Origin: Viscum album
Taxonomy: Eukaryota > Streptophyta > Magnoliopsida > Santalales > Viscaceae
Reading direction: 5' to 3'
Length of the DNA: 64,000 nucleotides
Assembly: GCA_963277665.1 (NCBI GenBank)
Contig: OY728143.1
Coordinates: forward strand, 539,310,394-539,374,393
This document shows positions 1 to 14,080 of the stretch, piece after piece. The notes under the pieces were generated by a model. It was not told where the DNA came from. It saw only the letters and a program-made list of their open reading frames with translations, and searched no databases. Made by a program: the position numbers and the translations under genes. Every line of letters starts with the position of its first letter. Within the stretch, counting starts at the first letter, position 1.

Positions 1-600
1 GGAAGGCGATGTAGAACTCCAACCTGTTGGGATGAATTTGGAGATGAAATAATCTTGGACCCGATCTTGATCAAGATATGACAGAGAAGGTTCAAGGCAT
101 CCTGAAACACATCAAAGCTACACAACGTCGGAAAAAGAGCAATGTGACAATTTTGAAGGGACTTGGAGTTCATCATTTGAGATAAATTATTCCTTCAAAT
201 ATTACCATGGAAGAGAGTCATTCAATTCATGAAAAAAGGGAACCTAAGCCCAAGGTATATTGGCCACTTTGAGATCCTTGACCGCATTGGAGTTGTGGCA
301 TATCATCTTGAACTTCCACAAAAAATGGCTCAACTTCATGATGTGTTTCATGTATCACTACTGAGGAAGTATATATAGTCCCGTAACATGTACTAAACTC
401 AGAGGTGGTGCAGCTGGAAGATGATCTCTCCTATGTGGAGCAGCCAATAAAGATTCAGGATATGAGAGATAAGGTTATTCGCAACATGAAAACCCATCTT
501 GTAAAAGTGTAGTGGAGGAAACATAAGTTTGAGAAAGAAACTTGGGAATGAGAAAAGCAATGAAAGATAATTACCCTCACTTATTTCTGTAAATTGTAAT
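1..600 (+). pseudogene. pol: Decayed pol: integrase C-terminus with chromodomain-like tail
   Basis: Integrase joins retroelement cDNA to chromosomal DNA, and in chromoviruses a C-terminal chromodomain-like module guides targeting. The first codons read GRRCRTPTCWDEFGDEIIL, matching the conserved segment after the integrase core. After frame changes come ILDRIGVVAYHLELP and HDVFHVSLLRKYI (about 270-378), the GPY/F-to-tail junction. The tail follows with EVVQLEDDLSYVEQPIKIQ and then VKV, a stop, WRKHKFEKETWE (about 400-550). Stops interrupt it at several points, including TAG where VLW-type sequence is expected and TGA just after ETWE. At least two frameshifts lie in 60-260. It is non-functional but old enough only to blur, not erase, the family signature. 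Confidence 0.88.
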
Positions 601-619
601 TTCGGGGGTGAAATTTTTT

Positions 620-630
620 AAGGGGGGATA
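620..630 (+). other. Polypurine tract before the 3' LTR
   Basis: AAGGGGGGATA sits directly before the LTR start at 633. A short G-rich purine run here is the primer for plus-strand DNA synthesis in LTR retrotransposons. The same arrangement occurs at 17721-17731 and, on the minus strand, at 24192-24206. Confidence 0.8.
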
Positions 631-1034
631 AATGTAACGCCCCAAATTTTTTCAATGGAAATTAGATTCTAAAAATTATGCCATAAAATCACATGAAAAC
701 ACAACCCAATGAACTACTACGTTCTATGTGACCTTTAAACATAAGTTTGTCACTTCTATTTTTTTGGGATTTCGAAAATCTGACATACACGGTTGTGTTC
801 AAGATGTTTTTTGGAGTCTAATAAAACGAAAATATTTTTTTTTGAATAGTAACCTACCCTTATGAATAATATCAAACCCTTATGAATAGTAATATAAACC
901 CTAAAAATATTAAATCATCCAACATAATAGTAACCTTACCAATGAATAATTAAATAAAATTTAGACATCTTAGAAAGCAACAATTAGACCTTATTAAACG
1001 TTTTGGTATTTTGTAAGTCAAAAGTAATTTATTA

Positions 1035-1053
1035 TAATTAATTAATTAATTAA
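1035..1053. repeat. TAAT tetranucleotide microsatellite
   Basis: A perfect (TAAT) tract of almost five units inside the LTR U3 region. It is unremarkable in sequence this AT-rich. Confidence 0.8.
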
Positions 1054-1494
1054 AAGGAAAATTTATTTTATTAAAATGTGTTTATTATTTAGAAAATAAA
1101 ATTATTTTAGTTCTTAGACAAATTTTTAAGACCCTACGTAATTTTTGAAAGCACTATAAATTCAAATGTATTTTAAAAAACTGTTTTTAAGTAAATTATA
1201 ATTTTCATGAAATATTAAAGTAATAATATTTACAAAATTATTTTTGAAAAATGGACTTAATTTTTAGATTCTACAAACCAAAAAATGGTTAGAGTAAAGT
1301 TTTGTAATTTTTTTGAGATCTTTGAAATTTTTATGGATAGTGAAATACTATAATTTACAAAATAAGCTAAATAAGCTAATTATAGAGTAATGTGTGATGT
1401 TTTGTTGATGTAAGCCCACATGGATCAGGATCACATGATAAAATTACTATTAGTGGCTATTAAAGACTCACTATTCCTTGTCTTAGGGTAAATT

Positions 1495-1500
1495 TATAAA
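1495..1500 (+). promoter_or_regulatory. Probable LTR TATA box
   Basis: TATAAA lies about 860 bases into the LTR and about 45 bases before a C/T-rich stretch, as expected for the U3/R boundary of a pol II LTR promoter. Placement is by motif and context only. Confidence 0.5.
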
Positions 1501-3385
1501 CTAATTTATTTTATATTAACGAAACCCCTATCCCCTTTACTATAGAATCCACCTTTCACTCCCACATTTCCTCAGAACTCTCAAGCTCCATGAATTCTCT
1601 AAAATCTTCTCGAAAATCCTCCCTATACACTCCCCCACATTCAAGAGCTTCTTATCTCATCAAAAGTCCAAGCCTAGCTTCGTTAAGAAGGATCTCAAGA
1701 GGAATATTTAAGAGGTAATTTCTCTCCCGATCTCCTTTAGTTTCCTTTCAAGTTCATGTTCATTTCATGATCTCTACCCACCAATATTCATCTAAATGAT
1801 ATTGTAACTCCAGTATTATACATCTACCAGAATTTTATGATGCTAATGGGATATTATATCCTCCAACCCCCTTTCCCTATTCCTTTTATTTTATTAAGGA
1901 GAACGTTGTTCGTGAGGTATTAATTTATCACCTTCAAGAATGACAAGTTTTCTTTCTCCATTTCTATCTTTAGATCTGGTAATGAAACCATTTTTATTGT
2001 TGAAAGAGAACATTATATATGTATTATATCCTATTTAATCATCTGAAACAATTTATGACCATATTTCTAGAGACAAAATAAAATTAGTTCATTATGGTGA
2101 AAAAATCGCTCAAATTAACCCAATCAATCGTCATTTAATTCTTATCTAATGATTAATCCACATTGATCTACTATAATTAATTATAAGATCATTAAGACTA
2201 TTTTAATATAATTAATAACCTATAATATTATTTATGTATGTTCACCCATGTATTACCCGAACTTCAATTTACGAATACAAGTGAACCACTCAAGAAAACC
2301 ATAAAAACAAACAATCCCAAACAATGTTTTTTAAAGTCTATAACTCATCCAAAGGAACATAAAATCACTTAAATGAAACCATAATGAACCAAGTCAATGT
2401 AAACAAGGTTCTAGATTTCTAATTAATGAATATAATGTAATTATATAGGACATTAAAGGGAAGGAAGCATTCAGATACAAGGTATGGGAAAATTCTCGAA
2501 CCCAAATTTCGTCCATCGGGTTCTCCCTCTCTCACTCAATTTTTGATATGGTTACTCCAAAAAAATAATTTTATATTCATTATAATTATTTTTCTAGGCT
2601 ATATATGTCTACCACTATTTATTATGTCAAAAAAATTGTTTTCCAAAAGAACACTTCTTTTAAGAACACAACTTTTACTTCTCATTCATGATTTATGGTT
2701 CTTGTATCAAATATGTTATTCCCTCTTTCTTTTGGGAACCCAATGTTTATGAATTTGTTCTTATGAGATGAAACCCATTATTTTTCATGGGTTATTTATG
2801 TTCATTTAAGTTATATTTTCATTATGTCATGCGTGATAAATGATAATGTTGTGATGTGATGGGCGTGCCCTGAATTATATAACGCAATATGAATGTTTAA
2901 ATATGATGGGTGTGCCCAGAATTATACAGTGCTCCAATGCATAGGGTATAGTGATGAATCTCATGAGTATATTTGAAATGATTTGTGAACAAGATTCTAT
3001 CTTGGGTCACAATTATGTGTGGTAGTTATCCACTAAGACATGAAGTTTCATATTTATGCATCGCCACATTTCAAGTATTATATTAATGCTTCCTCTCATA
3101 TTCATGGTCTATTTACCATTTTATCTATCCTCTTAATGGACTTTTATCTCACCCTTTTTTATGTATATCCTCAGGTGTCTACATTCACTAATTGGAGGAC
3201 AAGTTCCAATAATATTATAGAGAAGAAGAAATTAAGTAAATATTTATGCTTGATGTTGTAATTATTATGTAGTGTCCTCGGTTTCCCAAGACACTAAACC
3301 TTTAGATCCTCTATGTGTAATGCTATTATGTTGTTTATATTTAAAATGGTGTAATAGTAATGTAAGAATAGTAAGGGTCGCTATA

Positions 3386-6300
3386 TAATGGGTACAGACT
3401 AGGTATGATGATGAGTCCACCTCATAATAGAGTTTTAAATAAACACATTACCATACATATGGCTTACATATAGTCTCACAGGTATCAAAGAAACCAATTT
3501 GTTGAACACCCAACATCCTTCTACTACATACATAGCCTAAATAATTTAAATTATATATGGATCCACTTATATTGTATGAGTCTTCTAGTGAAACATATAT
3601 AAATATAATCATATCTAATTATCCTTGATCTAATGATTAGTCAAAATATGTCAATACGATAATCGATTTATGAGGATAAAATAGTGATCCCTATCCAACA
3701 TGCACACTGGACCAAATGTCACATCTCTATCATTCGTCACCAAATTATCATAGAGTAAATTATCCATTTTATAACACCTAACTGTGGGATGTACAATAAT
3801 AAATAATTTTACATTAAGTGATGATTACATTAGAGTATATAGAAAATAATTTATCATGGCCATTAATAATTATCAATTCAATTAAAATCAATTTAAATAA
3901 TTATAACATTCAATAAATGGAAACCACGATCTGTTCATTATCAAAATAATTATTATAATTCCAATCATGACATGAATGAAATAATTTATTTCAAACCATT
4001 CATAAGTCATTTAAAGGAACTGATGAAATGTTATCAAAATTGAATACATTTCAAACCATGGGTTTAAACCTATTTTCCATGAGGACAAATCATTTGGTCC
4101 AAATGACCAAGAACATCGTATTCAAATAATAGTGTAAAATAATTCCTATTGAGTAATTGGTAATCTAATAAATTAGAGAATTTTATATTATTCATGAATA
4201 ATAATATATTTCAATTCATTTAATTCATATAATGAAGGTTCATTAAATAAATTGAAAGCGAGTGAAATTTCCTCAAGTCCACCAAAATGACATTTAAAAT
4301 CACATTAAAATAAATCACAACAAACATCAAATTAAAAAATTCAAAAAAGGAGATAAAGATCCCGTTTATATACCTAAAATTCATTCTCATTCCAATTTAA
4401 TGGGAAATCTGAAAAAAACGATTTTAAGAGTAATTGTAAAAATAAATTTCATAGAAAAGGAATTATACATTATGAAACACCCATATATGAATTTATAAAT
4501 AAAAAATATTTTCATAAATAATGAATATCCTATAAACACATACTTGGAATATTTGGAATCCAATCGCAATGAATATGAGATGTGTTGCTTCCAATGGTGA
4601 TTACTATATCTAAGAAATTGTATCTTGAATGAATAGAGAAGGGATCATATATATAATTCCTCATCAAAAAACTGTGATTCATAATTCCATCATATCTTAA
4701 ATTTTTAATGATCCCTTAGAAGAAGATAGACTGATGATCAAGAATAAAACAACTCATCGAAAAATGATTACCACATCATTTTGTGCTTTGATATTCCAAG
4801 AGATGAATTTTTATGGTAGACAAATGGATCTAGATGACTCACAAAATTCAAATGATCATTTTATATTCTAGTGGAATGAGTTTATGGTTAAATTGAGTGC
4901 ATTCAAGATTTGAATTAAAAGAATAAGGGAATTTAATTACTGTTTTCATGGATTCTAGGGTTGGCCAACCAGTTAGTCGTAATTGTGTGTCTAACTATGT
5001 TTGCACAATAGTTTCAAAAGATGGGTTTAATATTTTGGTTTCAAACTTAATTTTACCATGTCCAAACCATGAAACCCCATTTTATAAACATTTCACACAT
5101 TGTCCAACACTCTTCAAACCATTAACAAACCATGAATAATCCCAAAAACACTCAAAAAAGTTCATAAAACAATAATAAACAAAAACTATATCTACTCATT
5201 GGTTACTCATATCCATGTTTTAATACACATCAAACAGGTAACATAATGTCACATAATTTAATGAAATGATTACAACTTATATTCCGTGTTATTTTATGAT
5301 TATTTGAAATGAATTATTCAAATAATTTTTGGTTTCCTAAAATTTATCATATATTTAGCAATTTATTTTTCCAATTTAAAAATTTATGTCTTCATTTTAT
5401 TTATAAATATTTTATTGGCATGACCACATTACTTGGTCAATGGGAATCGATATTTTCCAACATTACTGTGATTATATATAAAACATATGGATCATGATTA
5501 ATGAAAACATCGCCATGTATGGTGTAGATCACTAAAACGTTATTATCGTAAGAAAATGATATCCTTGGAAACAAATTATCACTAATTTTTAGAGGAAACC
5601 AAACACAAAATTCTTATAGGTAAATCAAATTCCACCCATTATAACAATCATATTTAAAAAAACAACTATATTCCCAATGATCGCTAATAGTGATATGTTT
5701 TCCATATTTTCACAAGTAGAAATTAAATCACAATTTGGTATTTTACTCAAATATTTAATCATGTTTCAATTCCAAGTCATTTCCAATGAAATGTTATGAC
5801 ATAAATATTTAATATTTTAATTAATATATCACACACCTAGATGTGTTCAAATATTTAAATAAAATTCTATCAATTCATGAAATTTATTTAAAATAATATT
5901 TTTATCTAGTTTATTCCAACCCTATATATTATTAGACATGATTTCATACATTTTAAATTTTAATCAATTTAATTTGTAATCTCTATACAATTTTGATATT
6001 CATTTTAAAGACATGATTATAAATTACATCACTATTGAAATGAGAAGTGGTTATTTACACTAATTTTTTAGAATGGTTTATAATGAGGTAAAATGTGCAT
6101 CATAGACAATAAAGTAGGAGGATCCATAATAAAAAATAAAATGAAAAATGTTTCAACATAATCAACGGGATGATATTGAATAAAACAATTTGGAGTGTCA
6201 TAGAGAAAGCACCAAACTAAAAGTCACCCACATGGGGAACAATTGATAAAGTTTGGAATCATATTTGGAGGCATAGATTATTAAAATATACAAAAAATGG

Positions 6301-9300
6301 TTAAATAAGAACATCCCCAACATATGTATGTCGAAGAATGTTAATTATTACGAATTTAATGAAGGTTATATTTATTAGGGTTAAATTAGATAACAAAAAA
6401 TACACGGTTATGAATAGAGGAAATCAATCATTAGACAAAAAATACTCATATACCCAAATAAAAATTATCATCCAAGTGGATACATTTGGTTCATTATTAT
6501 TTACAACAGTATTTTCCATTAAGAAAATAGATACTTATAGAAAGGGTAAATTAGATGTTATTGTGGAGATGAAGAATGACCCAATAGTCTAGAATCAGAA
6601 ATTAAAAGGCAATGAATTTCATGTTAGTCAAATTTTTGTACAATAATGAGAGGGGTAATTTTAAGTGGCATTGAGACTCCCATATTCATCCCCTATAATT
6701 ATATCATATTCATGAAAAATATAATTAAAAAAACATATGACAAAACCAAAAAATTATTTAAAATTAATTAAATATATAAAAACAATCTGAACAAAAATAT
6801 ATTAGTATAAGAAAACAAACCCCCAATATTTAGATTTTATCATTTATTTCTAGTGTTTTTAAATAAATGATGTGAAATAATTTAAAATATTAAAAAAGTT
6901 CACTAAAAAATACCTTTTTAGATTAATTGGACAATATTTATAAATATGGAATGATTAGGAAGTTACTAGAAACTAATAATAAGAAGCTACATCAAATCAC
7001 TATAATCCCACTCTTATGGAGGTGTTTAGTTGTGATATCTGCAGACATAGTGAATAAATGCTTATACAAATATAGTTTCTCGATTCCAATTAATATCTAG
7101 TATATTTATTTTTTGAGAATTATGTGTCTTTGGTTTCAATTCCATACAAAAAATTATAGGGACTTTGAATTTAAGATATTAAGACTACAAATGTCACACT
7201 ACAACTGGAATACTCAACAAATAATTTACCCACGAGTAACCATTAAAAAAATTATGGTCCTGATATAAATTTTTTGATTCACATTAGAAATTATCCTTAT
7301 ATACACATATGTAGATATTACAAGTGTATTCCTTTATTGAAATTATTGTACATCAGATGAGTAATAATCAGTGTCCAATGAAGAATGTTTTTCATGATGA
7401 TTGTAATTGACTAGGTTAAATTTAGTATTTTTGTGAAATGAATAATTTTGATATGTATGATGGTGACATTAATAAGGAATTTTTTCCTATGTTGGTTATG
7501 ATGACATCACCATCATTAAATGGAGACAATTAATGCTTGATATGTAATAAAATATATGATAATATATCACAAATGATAAAAGTGGAACAGAACCAAATGT
7601 AAATTTTGATAAATGTCAATTTTTATTGATGATAAATTGTATTGTTATTTTTTCTACTCTAAAAATAAATTTTTGAGAGATACAATGGAGGTAGATAAAT
7701 CTTGTCTCATGGGAAAGGTAATGTTGCTATTAGAAAATGTTCGGGGTCATATATATTGAGATGACCTAGATATAGAAATTCATCCATTTGGGAGTGTAAT
7801 TAGCATTTCAACCCTCTATCACCATAGATAATCAAATATAATTATAATATAATGAAATCAAATCAAGGAACTTCTAGGGGGAAACCCATGAATCATATTT
7901 ATTTTCATCAATCAATTTGGTAGAGAAAATCTCCCCCAATTTTTTAAAATTTAATTGAAAAAGGGACAAAACAACGTAATGTTTATTTTTAATTTCAGAT
8001 TCAATGTATAGACATATGATGTGAGATAAAAAGTCGGAATAAAATTTAAATCAATAAGAATATGATGAATAATGGAAAAAATTTGTTAGGGCCTTTATTT
8101 ATAATAATTTTCTTATATAATTCAAATTTCATAAATATCAAAATCAATAACAAAAAAAATTAATATTAAAACTCTATACCTACCACATTAACATTTTATT
8201 GTAATAGGAATTCATCGATAACAAGTTAATATAGTTAATCTAAAATCAATTTTTTCATATTATTTTCAATTAAATTGATATAAGGATAGGTGGATATTTT
8301 GTGAATAATAAACAATAGGATTCTGATAAGAAAAATCATAAATCTATAAACTCATTTTTTTGTAAAAATTAATTTTAATATTTTTCATTTCATTCAAATA
8401 CAATCTTAATGTCCAATGATTTTATTTCTGGAGGGTGTCTCCATGAATAGTTATCCCAACACACAAAATATCATTCATAAGTTGTTTTGGAATACTATTA
8501 TTTATAAATATTTTAAATAAAAAAATTTCCTCAATAAAACTCATGACTTTATTTATCGGGAATTAGTTTTTCATATTTTAGATTCATTTATTTCAAAAAA
8601 TAAATTTTAAAATAATATATGATTTTTTATATTATCTATTTTCCTCAGATATACAATACATTAAAGATTCATCAACTATTAGAATCTATGGACAACCATA
8701 CCAGGTAGTGAGATGCATAATAAGAAAATTTAGTTCTTTTATAAAAATATTTATATATTATTCACGATCATAAAAAAAGAATTTTTTAGAGATGAAAATA
8801 TGGCAGAGTGTATGTTTTTATTTTAACATATATGTTTAAGTGGATATTGAAGCCTTTTTATTAGGTGTTTGATTTATACTTTATAGTATTTTATTTCTCA
8901 CATTAGTTTCTTAATTTCATTATGGATTTCATTTCAAAACATAAAAATCTCAATTTTCATGCACAATGACTATTTTAATATTGGTTTTTTTATTGTACGT
9001 AATACATGTAAAAAATTAATTTTTTTTAAAAAAACTATAATAATAAAATGGAAATAAATTATGAAATTTTGGCATTAAATGAAAATAATTTCATTATGAA
9101 ATTACATTATGATTCGGAAATGGGGATAAGTTATTAGAAAATTGAGATGGATTTTTAATTTAAATTTTATTATTTATCTTGTTTTATAATTTGGAGAATT
9201 TTTTTGAACCATTAATTTCAAAAATATATATAACAAATTAATATATGAATACTCATTAAATAACATTAAGATCCAGGAAATTTTATTATAGGTAGAAATC

Positions 9301-11042
9301 CTTTGGAAAATGGATTTGTAAAAAAATGGCTCGTAAGAGATCTATATCATCTCCCAATGGAACTATTATTACTATAACCCTTATTATATAAATACTTTCT
9401 AAAACCATTAACCATAAATTTTAACAGGGGTTCCATAACATCATTTTAATATTTGAAATAATCACCCTACATATCATAGATAATAATCATGATTTATAGA
9501 ATAAATCATTCATTCCCTAAGACATAATTCATTAAATAAGAAAAGTACGAGAGCCCTAACATATTAAAATTAACATTAAAAAAATTATGGAATATACGTA
9601 AATAAATATCTTATTTAACTTGTATAACAAAAAATATGACCTATCATTATGATAAGGACATGACTACAGACCCACATAGAAACATATTTACAAAAAACTA
9701 GTTACATTAAGGATCATGCATACATTAAATTCATATCCACTCATAAACATATGGAAATAAAATTCACGTCAATGAATAAAATTATTTAAATGAAATACCA
9801 TGCACACAAAAAATATATACATTACTAGTTTTCCATATTCATCCAAATAAATAAAGGTAAATAAATCTCCCAAATGAAACATATTGAAAATCATATTTAT
9901 GAGTGCCTCAATATCATTATAAATACAAATATTGGAAACCAAGAAATGAATTCAAATTCATAAAAATAACCTCACTATATGAATAAAATATATAGAGAAT
10001 GGATAAATTTGTAATACCTTGATTGTAATTCAAGGATATATTAAATAAAATTAAATGTTGATATATTTTATGGAATTTGAATTTTAATGTTCAGTTGAAT
10101 AAATTATGTAGGGAAATAATGTTTCCATTTTTAAATAACTTCATATAAAAAAACAAAATTATAATGGAATATGTCTTCTTTAAGAATTAGTTAGTTAAAA
10201 TTTAATGTATGATTACATGAAAAAATATTCATAATTTTATTAAAATATATTCATGTTGAGAAAGTAAAAAAAACAGTAAGCTAATTAATTTTTTTTAAAA
10301 TTTCACAAATTACGTAATTTTGAAAATGAAAAAATTTATTTCATTTCAACAATATAATAAAAATAAAAAATGCATAAATTTTACATGAATCAATCATAGT
10401 AGAATTATTTATACCTTATAAATATATATTTTAAATTATATCTATTTTGGTTAATTATTCATCATTGGAGATATAAATAAAAATAATCTCGAATTTTGAT
10501 GAAATTATTAATTTATACCACTTTGTGTTGAGTAAATTACATTATACATGTTATAAGATCTTACGAAATAAATCAATATTTATTATAAATCATTAATAGA
10601 TACATAAATATAAATATAATACCATATAAGTTTCACATATATCATTTTATTACCCATTTATTATTAATTCATTATTAGAAACCTGTTTTATGTAAAAAAT
10701 TATTTGTTTTACATGTATGGTTTCATTTTGTATTTCCAAAAGATTTAACATTACAATAATTCCAAAAAAACTATATGTTAACGATGATTATAATATAATA
10801 TATATGTATGTATGTATTTAGAGTAAACTATATAAAATGAATTACACCATTCATGGAGATGGTATGTGATACATATACCAAATTTTTTTAAATTTTCAAT
10901 GGTTTGAAATCGAGGAAAATATCAATTTAACATTAGAATATAATTATTATATCATACATAACATATATATTCATAATATTCATCGTCATTATCATAAAAG
11001 TAACCTTTAAATAAAAAATGGATATCCCATTATAGAGGTTAT
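3386..11042. other. AT-rich unassigned interval, no supportable gene
   Basis: About 7.7 kb with no coding signature. The longest open frames (for example 6338-6592) have AT-driven composition and no recognisable motif. Short non-AT patches at 3690-3780, 4080-4110 and 4955-5150 loosely resemble parts of the minus-strand LTRs elsewhere in the window. For example, GAGAAGGG followed by a TATA-like run at about 4635-4660 recalls the promoter segment at 21865-21885. The most likely reading is very old LTR debris in minus orientation, but no boundary can be set. Confidence 0.4.
4959..4970. repeat. 12-bp perfect palindrome
   Basis: GGTTGGCCAACC is self-complementary over its full length and stands out in otherwise AT-rich sequence. 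No neighbouring gene or array gives it a role. Confidence 0.7.
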
Positions 11043-12892
11043 TGTAAACTGTTTTTATTGATTTCACATAGATATAACCTTATTGGTGATTTTATTTTTT
11101 TATGACTAGGAATTGTTAATGATGAATTGGAAAAATACCTCTAATGGTAAAGGTTGAGATTTGTTGGACTCTAACCCTTTCCAAAACTTCTTCTTCTGGT
11201 TGTAGTTGGTTTACATGTTGTGTAACTAGGTTACATGATATCTATGGATTTCTAGAGTAATGTCGTGAAGGTCTCCATACTGTGATGGTTAAACATAATG
11301 AATAGCCTTTACACTTTTTGTGTATTTTAATGGTTGATTTTTTCATTCGAGGTGACACAATTTTTTGCAGTTTTAGATATTAACTATTTCACAATGTGAA
11401 ATTGTATTACATTTCATGATATACCCCAATAATGTTATTCTATAAGGGAATCACAAATAATAAATATTATTTCCTCTACTATAGTTAAAACTCCTTCAAC
11501 CTACGGATTTCCATTGGATATCTTCAAGCTATCCATCAGTTTTGTATCCTTTACTTGGACACTCCATCATCTTTTCACTTACGGTGTGATTCTTAGGTAT
11601 GCGTACTCTTTTACTAATTGTCATTATCTCTTTATCTTTTCTTGTAATTTTAATAGATCATAATAAAGTTGATTTATCTATCCATCTCGATGTTGGATCG
11701 CATTTACAAGAAGAGTTTAGATATCTTTCTCAACTTATGTAATTGTGATGGGTCCAATTGCGAGTGTTTTTTTCAGTAAATGTGTAGTGTTTAAACACTG
11801 ATTTGTCCAAATTTATTAACCTTACATTTCATGATTTATTTAAATGTTATATTTAAATTAAATTTCTCATAATTTATTTCATTTTAATTGAAAAATACTA
11901 TTCAATTGATTTTGGATTTTTGAAATTGGTTTGGCATGGAAATTTTGAAATCCATCAAATTAAATTGAATTGGGTTGTGTATATTAAAATTGGTTAATTT
12001 CAATTGATTAATTTAAATTAGGTATTTTATATAAATTGTTTAACTTAAATTGTGTAATTTAATTGTCGATGAGAATTGTAAAATTAATAGAATTGGTTTA
12101 TAATAGAATTCAAAATTATAAAAATAAAATTAGATGTTTTTATAGAAATATTGTGGTTATATTGGGTCAATGAAGAATGTTTTTATTATACCACATATTC
12201 ATTTTTAATGGGATCATTGGCATTGAAAAAGTAGAAATATGTGTAATTTTATTTTAACTACTCTTGATACTAAATTCCAATTATTTATTATGTATAATCA
12301 CATGTAATCATTATGTAGTTGGTTAGTTATTTCAACACACTCTATGATGTAACAATGTTATAAAATATACATTTAATGTAACACATCCCTATTATGATGG
12401 TGATGAGTTTATATTTACTAGTGTCAATGGGGTGTGTGTATACACATATTTTTGAGATCACATAAAGAGTGAGAAAGGGATTAGATTTTATTCTCATGCC
12501 CTAGATGTGACTTTTGGTGTTTGTAGATTACCATCTTATAGGTCTGAGAATGGGGAAATGATATCATGGATGTGGATCTAGCTATGGAACTAGTGAAGTG
12601 GTGAGTTGTGTCCTGAGGAAAATGTGATTTTTTCCTATTTTGGTAAATGAGGTGTAGTTTATGGGTCTTGTTTATACCATGTTGTATTGAGCTATATAAC
12701 TCATATGGGAGTTTCATTGTTATTATTTCTAACTTGAATATTTTAAAACCCATATTTATAGTGGAAAAACTATTTCCAAATTCCATTGTATGATTTTATG
12801 TTCTACAACCGACCATGGGGATTGGAAATTCCCTTTGTGTTATGTCAGGTCTAGCTCTGTTACTGGGTAACCAGAGTACGTGGGCTAGTTTA
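11043..12892 (+). repeat. 5' LTR
   Basis: It begins TGTAAACTG and ends near GGGCTAGTTTA, eight bases before the PBS. It pairs with 17733-19935: shared blocks include AATTGGAAA...TACCTCTAATG near the start, TAACTAGGTTACA (about 11222), and the GTCAATGGGGTGTGTGTA segment (12422-12440), which matches CAGTGTTATAGGGATGTGTG in the other copy. By eye the copies are far less similar than the LTR pair at 20083-30182, so this insertion is probably older or has decayed faster. Confidence 0.75.
11591..11602 (+). promoter_or_regulatory. Splice-donor-like motif in LTR leader
   Basis: TTAG|GTATGCG in the 5' LTR corresponds to TTTA|GTAAGTG at 18274-18284 in the 3' LTR, following a pyrimidine-rich stretch in both. 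Similar AG|GTAA motifs occupy a comparable leader position in three other LTR families of this window. Confidence 0.4.
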
Positions 12893-12900
12893 TGAAAAAA

Positions 12901-12912
12901 TGGTATCAATGG
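12901..12912 (+). other. Primer-binding site, initiator tRNA-Met type
   Basis: TGGTATCAATGG matches the plant iMet primer-binding consensus TGGTATCAGAGC at its first eight bases. It lies just inside the 5' LTR end, where reverse transcription starts. This helps fix the LTR boundary at about 12892. Confidence 0.7.
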
Positions 12913-13229
12913 ATGCTATTTAGATTTTTTTCTTAACGTTAGTATGATATTGAGTAATCATATTGGGACTTATGTGGTAGTATCAGTTTATTTATTATCC
13001 AAATCTCATTGTAATGAACATTATGTCACTAGGGAAGGATTGGGTTGGACATCATGTGAATTATCTCAATTAATTTTTCTATCATGATTTTGAGAACATG
13101 AAATCAATGCTCTTTTTTTCTCACTTTGGTTTTAATTTCCTTTGTGGCTTATTTTGAGTGTTAGTTATATTTAAACCTTATTGTCATGTGGTGTGGTATA
13201 GCATGATCCCTCTAAGACGATGGGAAAAT

Positions 13230-14080
13230 AAAATCCAAGTGGATGATTTTGATTAACCACAACGAGCGAATCCTCTTATGGACCATAATTTGATTGTGGT
13301 GATTGTGTGCACTATCAATGCTGTGGGGCATGTACCACCAACAAAACTCATTTAGGATCCAACTATTGATACTCAGAGTGGACGTTCATTGAAATCATTC
13401 TCAAGAGTTCTTTTCCAGAATACACTGGTTTTCACAATCCCTCATTGACATGAAAAACAGTGAGGAGTGGTTTGGATGTAAATAATGACATTTTAATTAT
13501 CAGTGATACAGAAGGTGATCATAAAAAAGTGTGACATCTACTACCTAAAAAGACCGATTATGAGTTTTTGGGACATGATAGAAATGACATAGAATCATGA
13601 GGGATTACTGTGTAAAGACATCATGGTTCTTATCATGTATTAGTTCAATATAGAGTTGATGGTGTTCAACAAGGCTTTTGAGGTTTTCAATATAGAGTAG
13701 GCTAATAAAATCATAAATTTGTATTCAAAGCACTTTACATAGTTGCTATAGATTTTTTATGAGATATTATCCCATTAGATGAGGATGATGGATCAATGTC
13801 TTGAGATGGGAAATCAGTCAAATATTCATTCCCTGGTTTTCATGATAATTATTTCAACTATAGTTGATGTATTAGATAGGATGATGATGGTTGAGTTGGC
13901 TTTGGATAACAAGTCAGGGTTATTATGAGTTTTTTTCTTCATGTGGAAGTTTATGTTCTATGAAGGAACGAATTTTTTTATGATACTCATAGTATTTCAG
14001 GAAGGATTCATCATAAAAAACCTACAACAGTTCCTGGGGGTGTCCTTTAAATTTCTACTATTGTTGAATTACATGAAATT
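13230..14080 (+). pseudogene. gag: Decayed gag (capsid) region
   Basis: Gag forms the cytoplasmic particle that packages element RNA. The region lies between PBS and protease, where gag is expected. The clearest trace is FPEYTGFHNPSLT, a stop, then KTVRSGLDV at about 13410-13480. It matches the plant gypsy gag motif P-x-F-x-G-x-x-x-P followed by a W-[IL] segment. Frames are interrupted every few dozen codons and no zinc knuckle could be read with confidence. Identification rests mainly on position and this one motif. A start codon cannot be chosen. Confidence 0.55.

Larger units (their letters stand above)
1..3385 (+). mobile_element. Ty3/gypsy (Tekay/Del-like) retrotransposon, 3' part only
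   Basis: This is the 3' end of a plus-strand LTR retrotransposon whose 5' part lies off the left edge. Seen in order: the end of integrase with a chromodomain-like tail (1-600), a purine tract (620-630), then an LTR opening TGTAACGCCCC at 633 and closing near GGGTCGCTATA at 3385. Gene order, LTR start and purine tract match plant chromoviruses. The coding part has several in-frame stops and frame changes, so the copy is dead. The LTR's right end was set by its resemblance to the GGGTCGTTACA terminus typical of the group. It could be off by a few bases because the 5' LTR is not available for comparison. Confidence 0.85.
633..3385 (+). repeat. 3' LTR of the partial gypsy element
   Basis: This LTR of about 2.75 kb starts TGTAACGCCCC and ends near GGGTCGCTATA. 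It has a TATAAA motif at 1495-1500, then a C/T-rich leader segment (1545-1680) and a splice-donor-like AAGAG|GTAATT at 1711-1720. That order of TATA, pyrimidine-rich leader and donor also occurs in the LTRs of the minus-strand element at 20083-30182. Small open frames inside it (for example 2543-2752 and 3040-3261) have no recognisable product and are taken as chance. Confidence 0.75.

Noticed and set aside
3405..3425. Hammerhead-ribozyme-like TGATGATGAGTCCACC next to an LTR end
   Set aside because: The CTGATGAG-like core is only partial and no GAAA core with closing stems follows at a workable distance.
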